A stretch of DNA of 32,488 nt from NCBI RefSeq assembly GCF_001612745.1, contig NZ_BDBA01000151.1:1-32488 (forward strand). Direction: 5' to 3'. Position 1 is the first letter of the stretch. Every line of letters begins with the position of its first letter. Positions 32,483-32,488 of this stretch are shown here, in pieces. The notes below the pieces were generated by a model. The model was not told the DNA's origin, searched no databases, and saw nothing but the letters and a program-made list of their open reading frames with translations. A program made the translations under genes and the position numbers. Source of the stretch: Nocardia amamiensis NBRC 102102. GTDB taxonomy: Bacteria; Actinomycetota; Actinomycetes; Mycobacteriales; Mycobacteriaceae.

Positions 32483-32488
32483 GCGGGA

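Overview
The window is GC-rich actinobacterial chromosome, most likely Nocardia or a close relative in the Mycobacteriales. The evidence is high GC in third codon positions, frequent GTG starts, and a gene set that follows the Mycobacterium tuberculosis Rv2553c-Rv2582 neighbourhood: mltG, ruvX, alaS, rarA, an Rv2560-like membrane protein, aspS, an Rv2575-like zinc metallopeptidase, an Rv2578c-like radical SAM protein, hisS and ppiB. These assignments come from reading motifs and recalled gene order, not from a database search.

Layout. 1-5566 (mostly minus strand): the N-terminus of mltG (cut by the window edge), ruvX and alaS in one tightly overlapping operon, then an orphan Uma2-family nuclease-like gene and rarA. 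5790-13707: a Tat-exported PhoD-type phosphatase, an aminoglycoside-phosphotransferase-fold protein with an altered catalytic loop, an Rv2560-like membrane protein, aspS (probably the non-discriminating type), a membrane-anchored zinc metallopeptidase and a small secreted protein. 13768-15677 (minus): a coupled pair that looks like type VII secretion substrates, an EspC-like 109-residue protein and a 527-residue WxG protein with a PGTP-rich tail. 15891-21134 (plus): an extended SDR enzyme behind two tandem KstR-type operators, a radical SAM protein behind a LexA-type SOS box, and korAB for ferredoxin-dependent 2-oxoglutarate oxidation. 21211-24555: a two-helix membrane protein, a 69-bp tandem repeat abutting the hisS stop codon, hisS, and a membrane-anchored cyclophilin.

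From about 24.6 kb the window leaves the mycobacterial gene order, where relA would follow ppiB. A gene-free stretch rich in symmetrical sequences leads to an orphan coiled-coil gene. Facing it is a minus-strand operon of type IV secretion character, reading inward from the right edge: VirB4-like ATPase, transposase-type HTH protein, a three-domain M23/lytic transglycosylase/NlpC-P60 protein, a VirB8/TcpC-like anchored protein, a VirD4/TraG coupling ATPase and a DUF4913 protein. Three of the five junctions are 4-nt stop/start overlaps of ATGA or TTGA type (one more is likewise ATGA), so this is one translationally coupled unit. No relaxase, integrase, tRNA or att site is visible, so whether it is a mobile element or a resident secretion machine cannot be decided here.

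Most worth a second look: the NlpC/P60 domain that has lost both its catalytic Cys and His, the transposase HTH built into the T4SS operon, the tandem KstR-type operators over an apparently leaderless SDR gene, the EspC-like secreted pair, and the structured junction region at 24.6-24.8 kb. No tRNA, rRNA, CRISPR array or intact insertion sequence was seen.
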